Part shown: positions 16,583-26,930 of the stretch, one piece after another
Numbering within the stretch: the first letter of the stretch is position 1
How the letters are laid out: each line of letters starts with the position of its first letter
NCBI GenBank assembly: GCA_965229885.1
Contig: CBDDJX010000002.1
Span: 186,001-250,000 of the forward strand
Direction: 5' to 3'
DNA: 64,000 nucleotides
DNA from: DATLLJ01 sp965229885
Lineage (GTDB): Bacteria; Acidobacteriota; Vicinamibacteria; Vicinamibacterales; CAVVIG01
The notes under the pieces: generated by a model
What the model saw: the letters and a program-made list of their open reading frames with translations, nothing else
Database searches by the model: none
What the model was told of the DNA's origin: nothing
Position numbers and translations under genes: made by a program

Positions 16583-18387
16583 GCCACGGGCCAGCGCCAG
16601 GGCGACTGGCCCTGGCGGCGCACGCGGAAGATTCGGTGGCGACGCTGGCCGCGATCGGCATCATGGTGCTGCCGCTCGGGGAGATCGTGCTGCGCCGGTT
16701 CTTCAGTACCGGCATCCCCGGCGCGGCGCCGTTCACCGCGCACCTCACGCTCATCCTCGCATTGGTCGGTGCGGCGATTGCGGCGCGCGAAGGCAAATTG
16801 CTCGCGCTCGCCACTGGCACGATGCTGCCGGAGGGGCGTCCGCGACACCTGGCCGGCATCCTCGCCGCGTTCGTCGGCGCGCTCGTCACGACCATCCTGG
16901 CGCTTGGCGGCGTGCGTCTCCTGCAAGTCCACTACGAGGGCGCGAAGGAGATCGCGCTCGGCGTGCCGACGTGGGCCGCCGATCTCGCGTTTCCGATCGC
17001 GTTCGGTCTCATCGCGCTTCGACTCGTCTGGAAGTGTTCACCGGCGATGAACGGTCGGGCGCTTGCTGCACTCGGCATCCTGGCCGGCGCGTGGATTTCG
17101 ACGCATCCGGAACTCCTGCTCGATCAGCCAGCCTGGCCCTGGATGGCCGTCCTCGTCGGCGCCGCGATTCTCGGCATGCCGATCTACGCGCTCGTCGGCG
17201 GCGCGGCGGTGATTCTGTTTCTCGTGCAGGGCGACAGCCCGGCCAACGCCATCATCGGCAGCTACGATCAGCTGACTTCGACCGATCTGCCGGCCATCCC
17301 GCTGTTCACGCTGGCCGGGTTTCTCCTCGCCGAAGGCCACGCGTCCGATCGGCTTTTGCGTCTGTTTCGGGCCTTCTTCGGCTGGGCCCCGGGCGGCACT
17401 GCCGTGGTCACGGCCATCCTGTGCGCGTTCTTCACGCTCCTGACCGGTGGATCCGGTGTCACGATCCTCGCGCTCGGCGGACTGCTGATGCCGGCGCTGA
17501 TTGCCGACGGCTATTCCGAGCGCTTCTCGCTCGGCCTGCTCACGGCCGCGGGCTCGCTCGGCCTGCTCTTCCCGCCGTCGCTCCCGCTGATTCTGTACGG
17601 CATTGTCGCGGAGGTCCCGATTGGCGATCTCTTCGTCGGTGGTTTCCTCCCGGGATTGCTGATGCTCGGCGCCCTGGCGGCGCTCGGCGTCCGCGAAGGA
17701 CTGGTGGTCGGCAGCGCCCGTCGGCCATTCACCGTCCGAGAGGCCGTTGCCGCCTCATGGTCCGCGAAGTGGGAACTGATGCTGCCAGTCGTGATCATCG
17801 GGTCGCTCCTTGCCGGAGCGACGACGGTTCAGTCCGCGGCACTGGCAGCGCTGTTCACGCTCATCGTGCAACGGTTCATCCAGCGCGACCTCGCCGGGTT
17901 TGGCGACCTACAACGCGCCATGAGTCGCTCGATCGCGCTAGTGGGCGGCATCCTCATAATTCTGGCGGTCGCCGTTGGGTTCACGACGTACCTCATCGAC
18001 GCGCAGGTGCCGGCGCGCCTTGCGGAATGGACCGAGGCGAACGTGGAGTCGAAGTGGGTGTTCCTGCTCGGCCTGAACGCGTTTCTAATCATCGTTGGCG
18101 GCATGATGGACATCTTTTCGTCGATCATCGTCGTCGTGCCGCTCATCGTGCCGATTGCGAATCACTTCCAGGTCGACCCGATCCATCTGGGCATCATCTT
18201 CATCGCCAACTCCGAGCTGGGTTATCTCACCCCACCTATAGGCGTGAACCTGTTCGTGGCCTCGTATCGATTCAACAAGCCCATCCTCCACATCGCGCGC
18301 GCGATGCTGCCCATGTACGTCATTCTGCTCATTTGCGTGCTGCTCGTTACGTATGTGCCATGGCTCACGCTTGGCATGCTCCGGTGA
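16579..18387 (+). CDS. TRAP transporter permease, fused small (Q) and large (M) subunits
   Basis: This 602-residue membrane protein has a DctQ-like four-helix part (about residues 1-165) fused to a DctM-like part with many helices. DctM landmarks are FTLAGFLLAEG, LLTGGSGVTILALGG, AAGSLGLLFPPSLPLILYG and the C-terminal NSELGYLTPPIGVNLFVAS. It would use an ion gradient to import the solute bound by DctP. Overlapping starts and stops make tatT-dctP-dctQM one operon. It converges with ureG. Confidence 0.92.
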   Translation: MSHGPAPGRLALAAHAEDSVATLAAIGIMVLPLGEIVLRRFFSTGIPGAAPFTAHLTLILALVGAAIAAREGKLLALATGTMLPEGRPRHLAGILAAFVGALVTTILALGGVRLLQVHYEGAKEIALGVPTWAADLAFPIAFGLIALRLVWKCSPAMNGRALAALGILAGAWISTHPELLLDQPAWPWMAVLVGAAILGMPIYALVGGAAVILFLVQGDSPANAIIGSYDQLTSTDLPAIPLFTLAGFLLAEGHASDRLLRLFRAFFGWAPGGTAVVTAILCAFFTLLTGGSGVTILALGGLLMPALIADGYSERFSLGLLTAAGSLGLLFPPSLPLILYGIVAEVPIGDLFVGGFLPGLLMLGALAALGVREGLVVGSARRPFTVREAVAASWSAKWELMLPVVIIGSLLAGATTVQSAALAALFTLIVQRFIQRDLAGFGDLQRAMSRSIALVGGILIILAVAVGFTTYLIDAQVPARLAEWTEANVESKWVFLLGLNAFLIIVGGMMDIFSSIIVVVPLIVPIANHFQVDPIHLGIIFIANSELGYLTPPIGVNLFVASYRFNKPILHIARAMLPMYVILLICVLLVTYVPWLTLGMLR

Positions 18388-18406
18388 GCAATCGGCAGGC
18401 CTCGAG

Positions 18407-19162
18407 CTAGCCGGAGTGGTCCGCCTGAACGCGGACCCCACAGAGGGTTCGCCAATTGGCGACGAGCGTATTCGCGATCTCCTGCACCCCGATGCCGTTC
18501 GTGACCTGGGCGAATATGAACGGGCCGCGGCCGCGCACGCGGCGCGAGTCGCGGGCCATCACGTCGAGGTCGGCGCCAATGAGCGGGGCCAGGTCCGTCT
18601 TGTTGATGACGAGCAGGTCGGACTGGGTGATCCCAGGCCCTCCCTTACGCGGGATATTGTCGCCGCCCGACACGTCGATGACATAGATCGTGTAGTCGGC
18701 GAGCTCTCGGCTGAACTGCGCGGCGAGATTGTCGCCCCCGCTTTCGGCAAGCAGCAGGTCGGGATGGAACTTCACCATCAGCTGGCCGAGCGCGTCGAGA
18801 TTCTGGCTGACATCGTCGCGCACGGCCGTATGGGGACAGCCGCCCGTTTCAACCGCCGTGATGCGGTCGGCCGGGAGCGCCTGATGACGCACCAGGAATT
18901 CCCCGTCCTCTTTCGTGAAGATGTCATTGGTCACGACGGCCAGACCGTAGTCGTCGCGAAGCAGGCGACAGAGGGCCAGCAGCAGCGCGGTCTTGCCGCT
19001 GCCGACCGGGCCGCCGATGCCGATCGTAAACGCGCGCGAGCGGTAGTCGCGGTTGATTGGCGCGCGTCGAGCCTGGAACAGCCCCGGCCCATCAGGCTCG
19101 TCATGCCCGTCCGGCTCGCTCTGCTCGCCCGGATGTTTGTGGTTATGCGGCAGATAGTGCAT
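18407..19162 (-). CDS. ureG: urease accessory GTPase UreG
   Basis: UreG is a SIMIBI GTPase that drives nickel delivery to urease. It shows Walker A GPVGSGKT, the metal-binding CPH motif in ETGGCPHTAVRDD, the AESGGDNLAA switch region and NKTDL for guanine specificity. ATG 19162 is preferred because it is preceded by a CTGGAG ribosome site and starts a His-rich tail (MHYLPHNHKH) of about 45 extra residues, which could bind nickel. It follows ureF by 22 bases. Confidence 0.94.
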   Translation of the reverse strand: MHYLPHNHKHPGEQSEPDGHDEPDGPGLFQARRAPINRDYRSRAFTIGIGGPVGSGKTALLLALCRLLRDDYGLAVVTNDIFTKEDGEFLVRHQALPADRITAVETGGCPHTAVRDDVSQNLDALGQLMVKFHPDLLLAESGGDNLAAQFSRELADYTIYVIDVSGGDNIPRKGGPGITQSDLLVINKTDLAPLIGADLDVMARDSRRVRGRGPFIFAQVTNGIGVQEIANTLVANWRTLCGVRVQADHSG

Positions 19163-19184
19163 CAGCGTTGCTCCAGAATGTCGC

Positions 19185-19841
19185 TCACGACTGAAAGAGC
19201 CGCGTGTACAGGCGGTCATGGCCGGCCTCCAGAAGATCGAGCACGGGGGGCTGTCTGCGCGAGGTCGTCAATCGTCAGCGCGCCGCAGCGATCGGCGATC
19301 CGATCCAGCCACGGACTGCATGCGTCTTGCATCCGTTGTGTTTCGAAGCTGCCGGCAATGCCGAGCCGCACGGCCGCCGACAGCACGCCGCGCGCCGTCC
19401 CGTACAGCACGACCTTCTGCGCGGTCGCCAGGGGCAGGCCGATAGCCCGAACGTGGCCCCAGCGAGCGGCGCCACGTGCGCACACGTCGCATCCGCGCGC
19501 GTCTGCAGGGCGGCCAGCTGCGCAGACGGCCAGATCCGACCGGCAGTGCCGAGGAGCGTCCGGCCCTGGATCCGGCTGGCGCGATTGGCCACGGTGTTGA
19601 GCAAAAAGGCGTCGGCGAGGGCGTAAAACGCTTCGAGCTGTTCCGGCGAACGATAGGCATCGTTCAGCAGCGGCAGCGACGCATAGCCGGCCTGCTGGAT
19701 GGACGCCTCGAGGAAGACGCGCAGGCGATCGAGACCGTCCACCTCGCCCTGCTGCCACGCGGCCTCGAGGCCCCAGGAGTGCGCAAACACACCCGTCGGG
19801 AATGCGGAATCGACGACCTGCCACGTGAGCCAGTCGGACAC
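19185..19841 (-). pseudogene. ureF: urease accessory protein UreF, two frameshifts
   Basis: The N-terminus (WQVVDSAFPTGVFAHSWGLE) is the UreF hallmark. Adding one G near 19447 joins GATFG to AIGLPLATAQKVVLYG. Deleting one C from the run of six near 19248 joins DDLAQTAP to VLDLLEAGHDRLYTRLFQS, ending at 19185-19187. Both changes are in homopolymers, so sequence error is plausible; as written, the protein is broken. UreF helps load nickel with UreG and UreD. Urease structural genes and ureD/ureE are not in the window. Confidence 0.85.
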
Positions 19842-19850
19842 TCGATCGCC

Positions 19851-20334
19851 TCAGAAGAGAAAGTACCGCTGTGCGAGCGGCAGCACATCGGCCGGTCGTG
19901 CGCGCAGTTCTTCGCCGTCGGCTGTGACGATGAGCGACGCCGCTTTCTCTACCATCGCGATCATCGCGTCATACTTGGCAAGCATCAGTTTCACATCCGG
20001 GAGCAGCTTGGCCATGTCGGACTTAGGAGCCTTGAGCCCCTCGGTGATCTCGTCTGGTAATTTGTCTCTAGTGCGGCGTACATGTCCGCACTGCGGGTGC
20101 TGATGTACACCTCGATCCCGTTCCAGCCCGAGTCATAGGCTTCGAAGGCCGCCTTGGTGCCGGCCGCGTCCTGCCTTTCGAGGACGGCGATCGTCTTCAC
20201 GAGGGTCGGACGGACGGCTTTGATGCTGGAGACCTCCAAACGTTCCGCTGCCTTGGCCGCGGGCGCCTGTGCCACAGAACCGCCCGGGGGAGTGTTGTGA
20301 GCAACCCGAGAGCGACGAGCACGGCTGGTTTCAT
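19851..20334 (-). pseudogene. small exported protein of unknown function, frameshifted
   Basis: ATG 20334 begins a signal peptide (MKPAVLVALGLLTTLP). One extra C near 20286 would continue into SVAQAPAAKAAERLE, and one extra A near 20070 would join MYAALET to KLPDEITEGLKAPKSDMAK. The body is helical (LAKYDAMIAMVEKAASLIV), ends RYFLF, and spans about 160 residues. I do not recognise the family. It lies just upstream of ureF and is probably co-transcribed. Confidence 0.6.
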
Positions 20335-20343
20335 GGCGACATG

Positions 20344-21111
20344 CTACACCCGCGGAGGCCCGACGTTCACGCAGTCGTGCACGATCGCGAGGAGGGCAAC
20401 GCAGGCCGTGTCGGTCCGCAACGTGCGGGGGCCCATGCCGCCGGCCTGGAAGCCATGCGCTTTGAGCGACGCTGTTTCGAAATCGTTCCAGCCGCCTTCA
20501 GGCCCGACAGCGAGCAATATTCGTTCTTCGATGCTCTCCCGCACGACCGCGGCCGACGGCTTCTTCTCGGCCGGATCGGCCAAGAGACGGCGCCCGCTCG
20601 GGAACAGGCCGCTCAGCTCATCCTCGATCAGTACCTTGAATTGCCTGTGGATCGAAACTCTTGGTCGCCGTGTGTCGCGGGCTTGCTGCAGCCCTTCGAC
20701 GAGCAGCGGTCCGTAGCATTCCGGCGTCAGCACGTGCGTGTCAAAGTAGTTCCGCTCCACGCGCTCGGCATTGGTCAGGATGATCTGCCCGACTCCCAAC
20801 GCGGCGATCTGGGCCCACAGCCGCCGCATCACTTTTGGTCGTGGAAGGGCAAGGAGCAGATCGACCCGAGGCCGGGACGGAACCATCGCGTCAAACTCGC
20901 AGCGCAATTCCACGGTACCGTCGGCGATAGACTGGACGGTTCCCACGCCGCACGGGCCATCAAGGATACCGACGCGGACGTGATACCCGGGCGCGACCCT
21001 CAGCACGTTCAGTAGGTGATCGGCGCGTCGGCCCGAAAGGCTGACGCTGCTTCCCGGGCTTCCAGGGCCTCCAGCGCTCACTTCGACGGGCTCGAGAAGA
21101 ATGAGATTCAT
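20344..21111 (-). CDS. rsmE: 16S rRNA (uracil-1498-N3)-methyltransferase RsmE
   Basis: The 255-residue SPOUT methyltransferase has the RsmE pattern. An N-terminal PUA-like region contains RRADHLLNVLRVAPG. The middle has PRPKVMRRLWAQIAALGVGQI, and the cofactor-binding C-terminal knot contains LAVGPEGGWNDFE and GPRTLRTDTA. It methylates U1498 in the small-subunit decoding centre. It starts at ATG 21111 and is probably in the same transcription unit as the small exported protein and ureFG. Confidence 0.94.
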   Translation of the reverse strand: MNLILLEPVEVSAGGPGSPGSSVSLSGRRADHLLNVLRVAPGYHVRVGILDGPCGVGTVQSIADGTVELRCEFDAMVPSRPRVDLLLALPRPKVMRRLWAQIAALGVGQIILTNAERVERNYFDTHVLTPECYGPLLVEGLQQARDTRRPRVSIHRQFKVLIEDELSGLFPSGRRLLADPAEKKPSAAVVRESIEERILLAVGPEGGWNDFETASLKAHGFQAGGMGPRTLRTDTACVALLAIVHDCVNVGPPRV

Positions 21112-21164
21112 GGGACCCGCCCATTGTCACTGATTAAGATTTGTTTCCTGCAATCCCCAACGCC

Positions 21165-21763
21165 ATGAGAATTTTCACAATTGGCGGATCCCGCGCGGCT
21201 ATGATCACCGTCGTCCTGACGATTTTCGCGGTGGCTTCGGCCAGCGCCCAGCAGCCTGCTGATGTCCAGGTCAAGACGACGAAGATCAGTAAACAGTTCG
21301 CGCCCATGACCGAGAAGCTCGTCGCGGCGATTAAGCAGATCTCGGACGGTCGTATTCGCTTTGCGATCAACACCCACGTCCACGTCGATCACACGGGCGG
21401 AAACGAGAACCTGGGCAAGCTGGGCGCGACGATTGTTGCACGCGAGAATCTGCGCACGCGTCTCATGAAGTCCAACGCCGGCGCAAACGGCGCTCCCGGT
21501 GTCCCCGCGCCTCCGATGGCCCTGCCGGTCGTGACTGACGACGCGCCGGTGACGGTCCACATGAACGGGGAAGACGTGCATCTCATCCCGTGCCGGCCGC
21601 GCACACCGACGGCGACACGATGGTTCATTTCCCCTCGGTTGACGTCATCATGACCGGCGACTTCTATCGCTCGACCGGGTACCCGAAAGTCACGGGCGCG
21701 ACCGCGATGACGGCGGACCGGTTCGTCGGTCAGTTGTACGCGGAGCTCAAGGCGGGCCGATAA
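21165..21763 (+). pseudogene. metallo-beta-lactamase-fold hydrolase, internally deleted and frameshifted
   Basis: A signal peptide precedes a metal motif NTHVHVDHTGGNENLGK. The segment that normally links KTTKIS to the FAPMTEKLV helix, about 25 residues, is missing. One added G near 21590 restores HLIPVPAAHTDGDTMVHFP and the downstream DVIMTGDFYRS. The C-terminal third of the family is also absent; the frame ends GQLYAELKAGR. A non-functional remnant is likely. Its end overlaps the pseudouridine synthase stop. Confidence 0.7.
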
Positions 21764-22742
21764 ACCCCGCTGCGGTCAGCAGGCCTTCAAAGTCGCGCGG
21801 GAGCGTCGCCTCGAGCCGCACCCGACGGTGCGTAGCGGGATGCGCAAAGGCGAGACGCCACGCGTGGAGCGCCTGGCGCGGAAATGCCCGCAGCGCGGCC
21901 CTGAGCGTGGGATCGACCATCGTCGTCCAGCGCGGACCGCCATAGACGGCGTCGCCGACGGGCGGCCAGTTGCGGGCCGCCAGGTGGACGCGGATCTGAT
22001 GCGTCCGGCCCGTCACGAGGCGGCAGCGCAGGAGCGAGAGGCCCGCGTGCGGCGCTGCCACGGAGGCGAGTCTTTCGAATCGCGTGAGACTCGGCGCCCC
22101 GACGCTTGACGACGCGATCATTCGCCGACGATCCATGGGGTCGTGGCCGAGCCGTAGGGCGATCTCGCCGCGGACCATCTTGACGCGTCCATACACCACC
22201 ACCAGGTAATCCTTTTCGGTGTGGCTCGACGCCATCGTTCGCTGCAGCGCGGCATGAACGGCCGCGGTCTTGGCCACCACGAGAATTCCCGATGTGCCCT
22301 TGTCGAGGCGGCCGACGAGCGACGGCCGCTGCCCTGGCGGCCACCCGCGCGCATGCCACAGGAGCGCGTTCAGCACCGTGCCGGCCACGTTCTTGTACGA
22401 AGGGTGCACGACCACGCCCGCGGGCTTGTCAAGCGCGAGCAGCTGGTCGTCTTCGTACAGAATATTGAGCGGCACATCTTCGGCGGCCATCGCGACGCGA
22501 CGTGGGGCTGCAGGAAGCGTGACCGTCACGACATCGCCGACGACGGCGCGTGCGGCGGTGCGGTGGACGGGCGCGCCATTCACCGTGACCTGCCCGTTTT
22601 CGATCCACGCCTGGACCTGCGTGCGAGTCGCCGCGTCGACGTCAGTGAGGTGCCGCCGGAGCACCAGATCGAGGCGAACGCCCGCGTCGCCCCGGTCGGC
22701 GGTCAGGATGCGGTCAAGGTGGGTGTTGGGAATTCGTCCCAT
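21747..22742 (-). CDS. rluD: RluA/RluD-family pseudouridine synthase
   Basis: An N-terminal S4 RNA-binding domain (RLDLVLRRHL ... IENGQVTVNGAPV) is followed by the catalytic domain with VGRLDKGTSGILVVAK, whose Asp is the nucleophile, and TGRTHQIRVHLA. The enzyme isomerises uridines in 23S rRNA; RluD is the closest guess, but RluA/RluC-type specificity cannot be excluded. ATG 22742 (MGRIPNTHLDR) is chosen over an upstream ATG at 22790 that would overlap prfC. Confidence 0.88.
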   Translation of the reverse strand: MGRIPNTHLDRILTADRGDAGVRLDLVLRRHLTDVDAATRTQVQAWIENGQVTVNGAPVHRTAARAVVGDVVTVTLPAAPRRVAMAAEDVPLNILYEDDQLLALDKPAGVVVHPSYKNVAGTVLNALLWHARGWPPGQRPSLVGRLDKGTSGILVVAKTAAVHAALQRTMASSHTEKDYLVVVYGRVKMVRGEIALRLGHDPMDRRRMIASSSVGAPSLTRFERLASVAAPHAGLSLLRCRLVTGRTHQIRVHLAARNWPPVGDAVYGGPRWTTMVDPTLRAALRAFPRQALHAWRLAFAHPATHRRVRLEATLPRDFEGLLTAAGFIGPP

Positions 22743-22788
22743 GGCAGCGACAGAGTACAGTAATTGCGTGAGTGCTCTTTCGGATTCC

Positions 22789-24414
22789 ATGCCGCCCGAC
22801 CTTCAGGATCCGGGCGACGTCACACCGCCTTCAGCGCTCGCCGAGCTCGAACGGGAAGTGTCGAGACGGCGCACATTCGCGATCATTTCCCATCCCGATG
22901 CGGGCAAGACGACGCTGACGGAGAAGCTGCTGCTGTACGCCGGCGCCATTGAGCTGGCCGGCGCCGTCCGGGGGCGCAAGGACCGCCGGCACGCGACGTC
23001 CGACTGGATGGAGCTCGAGCAGCAGCGCGGCATCTCGATCACCTCCGCCGCGCTCGAATTCGAGCTGCAGGGACGTCGGATGTCGCTGCTCGACACCCCC
23101 GGCCACAAGGATTTCAGCGAAGACACCTATCGCGCCCTCATTGCCGCTGACAGCGTCGTGATGGTCATTGACGCGGCGAATGGCGTCGAGGACCAGACAC
23201 GGAAGCTGTTCGAAGTCTGCCGAAGGCACCGGCTACCCATTCTCACGTTCATCAACAAGTTCGACCGCCCGTCGCGCGATCCGCTGGAACTGATGGACGA
23301 TCTCGAGCGCACGCTCGGGATCGCCGCTGCGCCGGTCAACTGGCCGATCGGCAGCGCCGAACGGTTCCGCGGGGTGTACGACATCGAGCGCCAGACGCTG
23401 CTTCGATACGAGCGCGAGGCGCAGGGGCAGTATCGGGCGCCGGTCGACATGTCGTCTCTCGACGATCCGGAAGCGCGGGACATGATCGGGGCGGACGAGT
23501 ACGCGAATTTCCGCGAGTCGCTGGATGTCATCGCCGCCGCCGGCACCGGGTTCGACGTGGCGGCATATCTGGCGGGCCGGCAGACGCCCGTCTTCTTCGG
23601 CAGCGCCCTGACGAACTTCGGCCTCGAGCCGTTCCTGCAGGCGCTCGTCGAGATCGCGCCGCCGCCGCAGCCGCGCCCGAGCGATTCGGGGACGGTCAGC
23701 CCAACCGATGACCGCTTCAGCGGCTTCGTGTTCAAAATCCAGGCGAACATGGATCCGCGCCATCGCGATCGTGTCGCGTTCGTCCGCGTCTGCTCCGGCC
23801 GGTTCGCAAAAGACATGGTGGTGTCCAACAGCCGGGTGGGGAAGTCGCTCCGCGCGTCGCGCGCCTACCGGTTCTTCGGCCGCGATCGCGAGACGATCAG
23901 CGTGGCCTATCCGGGCGACATCATCGGTCTCGTCAACCCGGGACATTTCGCGATCGGCGACACGCTCCATGCCGGCGAACCGTTGCGGTTTCTCGATCTG
24001 CCGCGCTTTCCAGCGGAGCACTTCGGGCGTGTGCGTCTGAAGGACATCCGGTACAAGCAGTTTGACGATGGCCTCAAGCAGCTCGAAGAGGAAGGGCTGA
24101 TGCAGGTGTTCTACGTCGCCGCGGGCCGCCGCGAGCCGATCGTCGGTGTCGTCGGTGCGCTGCAGTTCGCCGTGATTGTCAGCCGTCTTCGGACAGAGTA
24201 CGGCGTGGTGGTTGAAATCGAGACCGCGGGGTACGCAGTTGCGCGATGGCTCGGAAGCCCTGCGGGGCCGACGCCTTCACTGGGAGCGCACAGCGCGGTG
24301 GCCATGGACCGGCAGGAACGGCGCGTGATCCTGTTCGGCTCCGAATGGGAGCTGCAGTACTTCGCGCGCCATCATCCTGACGTACCGCTGCTGGCCGAGT
24401 CGCCGGTCGCCTGA
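22789..24414 (+). CDS. prfC: peptide chain release factor 3
   Basis: RF3 is a translational GTPase that recycles RF1/RF2. G1 is HPDAGKTTLTEK, the G2 region is RGISITSAALEF, G3 is DTPGHKDFSEDTYR and G4 is NKFD. Beta-barrel and C-terminal domains end with the family-typical REPIVGVVGALQFAV. The protein has 541 residues from ATG 22789; GTG 22768 is an alternative start. It is divergent from the pseudouridine synthase. Confidence 0.95.
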   Translation: MPPDLQDPGDVTPPSALAELEREVSRRRTFAIISHPDAGKTTLTEKLLLYAGAIELAGAVRGRKDRRHATSDWMELEQQRGISITSAALEFELQGRRMSLLDTPGHKDFSEDTYRALIAADSVVMVIDAANGVEDQTRKLFEVCRRHRLPILTFINKFDRPSRDPLELMDDLERTLGIAAAPVNWPIGSAERFRGVYDIERQTLLRYEREAQGQYRAPVDMSSLDDPEARDMIGADEYANFRESLDVIAAAGTGFDVAAYLAGRQTPVFFGSALTNFGLEPFLQALVEIAPPPQPRPSDSGTVSPTDDRFSGFVFKIQANMDPRHRDRVAFVRVCSGRFAKDMVVSNSRVGKSLRASRAYRFFGRDRETISVAYPGDIIGLVNPGHFAIGDTLHAGEPLRFLDLPRFPAEHFGRVRLKDIRYKQFDDGLKQLEEEGLMQVFYVAAGRREPIVGVVGALQFAVIVSRLRTEYGVVVEIETAGYAVARWLGSPAGPTPSLGAHSAVAMDRQERRVILFGSEWELQYFARHHPDVPLLAESPVA

Positions 24415-24416
24415 AC

Positions 24417-24570
24417 CGTCCTCGGTCTCCGGGGTGCGGCAGAGCACGATCTTCCGAAAGCTCGATCCGACATCCAGGCAATCGAAGGCGTGCAGCCCGA
24501 GCTTCGCGGCGAGGTTGCACATACCTCGATGTGGCTCGTCGATCGCCGCCTGTAGCTCGTGTTGGTCCAT
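24417..24570 (-). pseudogene. small protein fragment of unknown family
   Basis: The frame from ATG 24570 reads MDQHELQAAIDE, then GMCNLAAKLGLHAFDCLDVG and FRKIVLCRTPETED, and then runs antisense into prfC. Codon use fits a real short coding piece of about 50 residues, but no stop lies before prfC. It may be a truncated gene. I do not recognise the family. Confidence 0.35.
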
Positions 24571-24579
24571 GCTAGGACC

Positions 24580-26930
24580 CTAAGTGTTCGCCTTCGCCGC
24601 CAGCACGCGTTCGTGCGCGACGAGGGCTAACAACACGATGATGGCCGCGAACGGCAACATCGACAGCAGATCGGCGTGGGCGCCGCGGAACAGCGGGTTG
24701 TTGGCCGCCGACCACCCGGCGATCCGATCGGTGAAGTCGGCCATGACACCCGCCATGAACGCGATCACGATCCCCGCGATCGCGCCGCCAGCGATATATC
24801 CCGATGCGAGCAGCACGCCGGGGCTCCGGTCGGCTTCCGCGGTCAGCTGCTCGCGCGTGAGCTGCGCGCCGCGATGCTTGCGACGCACGTGGCGATCGCC
24901 AAGCCATCGAACCAGACCGCCGATGAAGATCGGACTCGACGCCGAGAGTGGCAGGTAGACGCCAACGGCAAAGGCGAGCGACGGGATGCCGGACATTTCC
25001 AGGATGAGGGCAATCATCACGCCGAGGAACACAAGGCCCCACGGCAGTTGACGGTTGAGAATGCCCTTGATGATGTAGGACATCAGCGTGGCTTTCGGGG
25101 CGTCGAACTTCGCGACGTCACGGAGCCCGTCCGGCGTGCGCCGATGCACGCCGTTGATCCCCGGATCGACGAGGAACACGGGCACGCCGCCCGTGTCAAC
25201 GAGGTACTTGCCGGCCGGCCCGTCGTCGGCCGTTGGCTTGTGCCAGACGAGATACCGCTGGCCGTCGTGCAGCTCCGAATCGGTCAGATCCGCCGGGTTG
25301 GTACGGAGCGTTGCGGAAAAAATCTCGATGTCCCGCAGCACTGTTCCGTTCGTCCCCGCTACCGGCGCCTTGCTGACCCGCGGCACGTAGACCGTCGCCG
25401 CGCTGTTCAACGTCAACAGAATCGGACCGAGGAGCAGGGCAGAACTCAGCGCACCCACCACGATCGCGATCTGCTGGCTGCGCGGCGTCGCCCCGACCAG
25501 GAATCCGGTTTTCAGATCCTGCGACGTCGTGCCGCCGTTCGACGAGGCGATGCAGACGACGGCGCCGACCGAGAGCGCCGTCACGTAATAGGCCGACCCC
25601 GTCCAGCCGACGAGGAGGAACGCCAGGCATGTGACGAGGAGCGTCGCGACGGTCATGCCCGAGATCGGGTTCGAGGACGAACCAATTTCGCCGGTGAGCC
25701 GGGACGAGACGGTCACGAACAGGAATCCGAGCACGACGATCAGCGTGGCGCCGAGGACGTTCATGTGAAGCGGCCGGGCCAGCACGATGGCGACGCCGAG
25801 GCCGAGGCTGCCGAAGAGCACCACCTTCATCGACAAGTCCCGATCCGTGCGCAGCAGCGACGGTCGCGCACCGGCGCCGCCGCGGAAATCCTTCAACCCT
25901 CCCTGCAGGCCGCCCCAGATCGTCGGTAACGCCCGAAGCAGGCTGATGATTCCGCCGGCGGCCACCGCGCCGGCGCCGATGTACAGCACGTAGGCATTGC
26001 GGATGTCATCGGGCGACATCGCCCCGATCGGGATCGTCCCCGGCGCAAGAGGGGCCGTGGAGCCCGATCCGAAGAACGTGATCGCCGGGATGAGGACCAG
26101 ATACGCGAGCACGCCGCCCGCACACATCACCGACCCGATGTGCGGTCCAATGATGTAGCCGACGCCGAGGAGCTCGGGAGAAATCTCGGCGGCGATCGAC
26201 GCGCCGGCAAACGGGGGGGCGAAAATCTTCTCCGGGATGTCCTTCCAGCCCTTGAACGCCACGTTCAGGGCCTTGTAGGCCAGGCCGATGCCGAAGCCCG
26301 CAAAGTATCGTGGTCGCGCTCGTGCCGGCCGGGCCCTGCCTGGCGTGTTCGCGCTGAGCCGTTTCTGACGCCGCCAGCCGCGATTCGCGCGACGCGCCGG
26401 CCTTCAGCACTTCCGCACACGCGGTGCCTTCCGGGTACTTCAGGATGCCGTGCTGCTGCACGATCAGCGCCCGCCGCAGCGGGATCATCATGAGGATGCC
26501 GAGCAGCCCGCCCACCAGCAGGACGCGCGTCACCTCCAGATCGAAACCGAGAATCATGATCGCCGGCATCGTCACGCCCAGGCCAAAGGCGATCGATTCG
26601 CCGGCCGAGCCGGCAGTCTGCACGATGTTGTTCTCGAGGATCGTCGCGTCGCGCATCCCGAACTTCGACAGGAGCCGGAAGATAGTGATGGAAATCACCG
26701 CCACCGGAATGGACGCGCTGACCGTCACACCGACCTTCAGCGCCAGGTACAGCGACGACGCGCCGAAGATCATGCCGAGGTATGGTGCCGACGACAAGCG
26801 GCAGCGCCGAGAGCTCGGGGATCTGTGTGTGAGCGGGAATGTAGGGTTCGAACACCGGTGCGTCGGGAAGGGCATCCGGCCTCGCCGCCGGCGTCGCGAT
26901 GATCGTCTCCTGCGCGAGGGTCTCTGTCAT
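24580..26930 (-). pseudogene. OPT-family oligopeptide transporter, two frameshifts
   Basis: From ATG 26930 (MTETLAQETIIA) the protein resembles OPT transporters. Removing one C near 26785 gives VVGTILGMIFGASSLYLALK, and removing one T near 26303 gives TTILAGFGIGLAYKALN. After that the frame is open to 24580 with about 15 hydrophobic segments. These include EISPELLGVGYIIGPHIGS, NPISGMTVATLLVTC and SNGGTTSQDLKTGFLVGATP, all OPT hallmarks. The repaired length is about 780 residues. OPT proteins import small peptides or metal chelates. Both breaks are single-base changes, so sequence error is possible. Confidence 0.85.

Noticed and set aside
22270..22788. N-terminal extension of prfC
   Set aside because: It is antisense to the pseudouridine synthase; RF3 homology begins after 22789.
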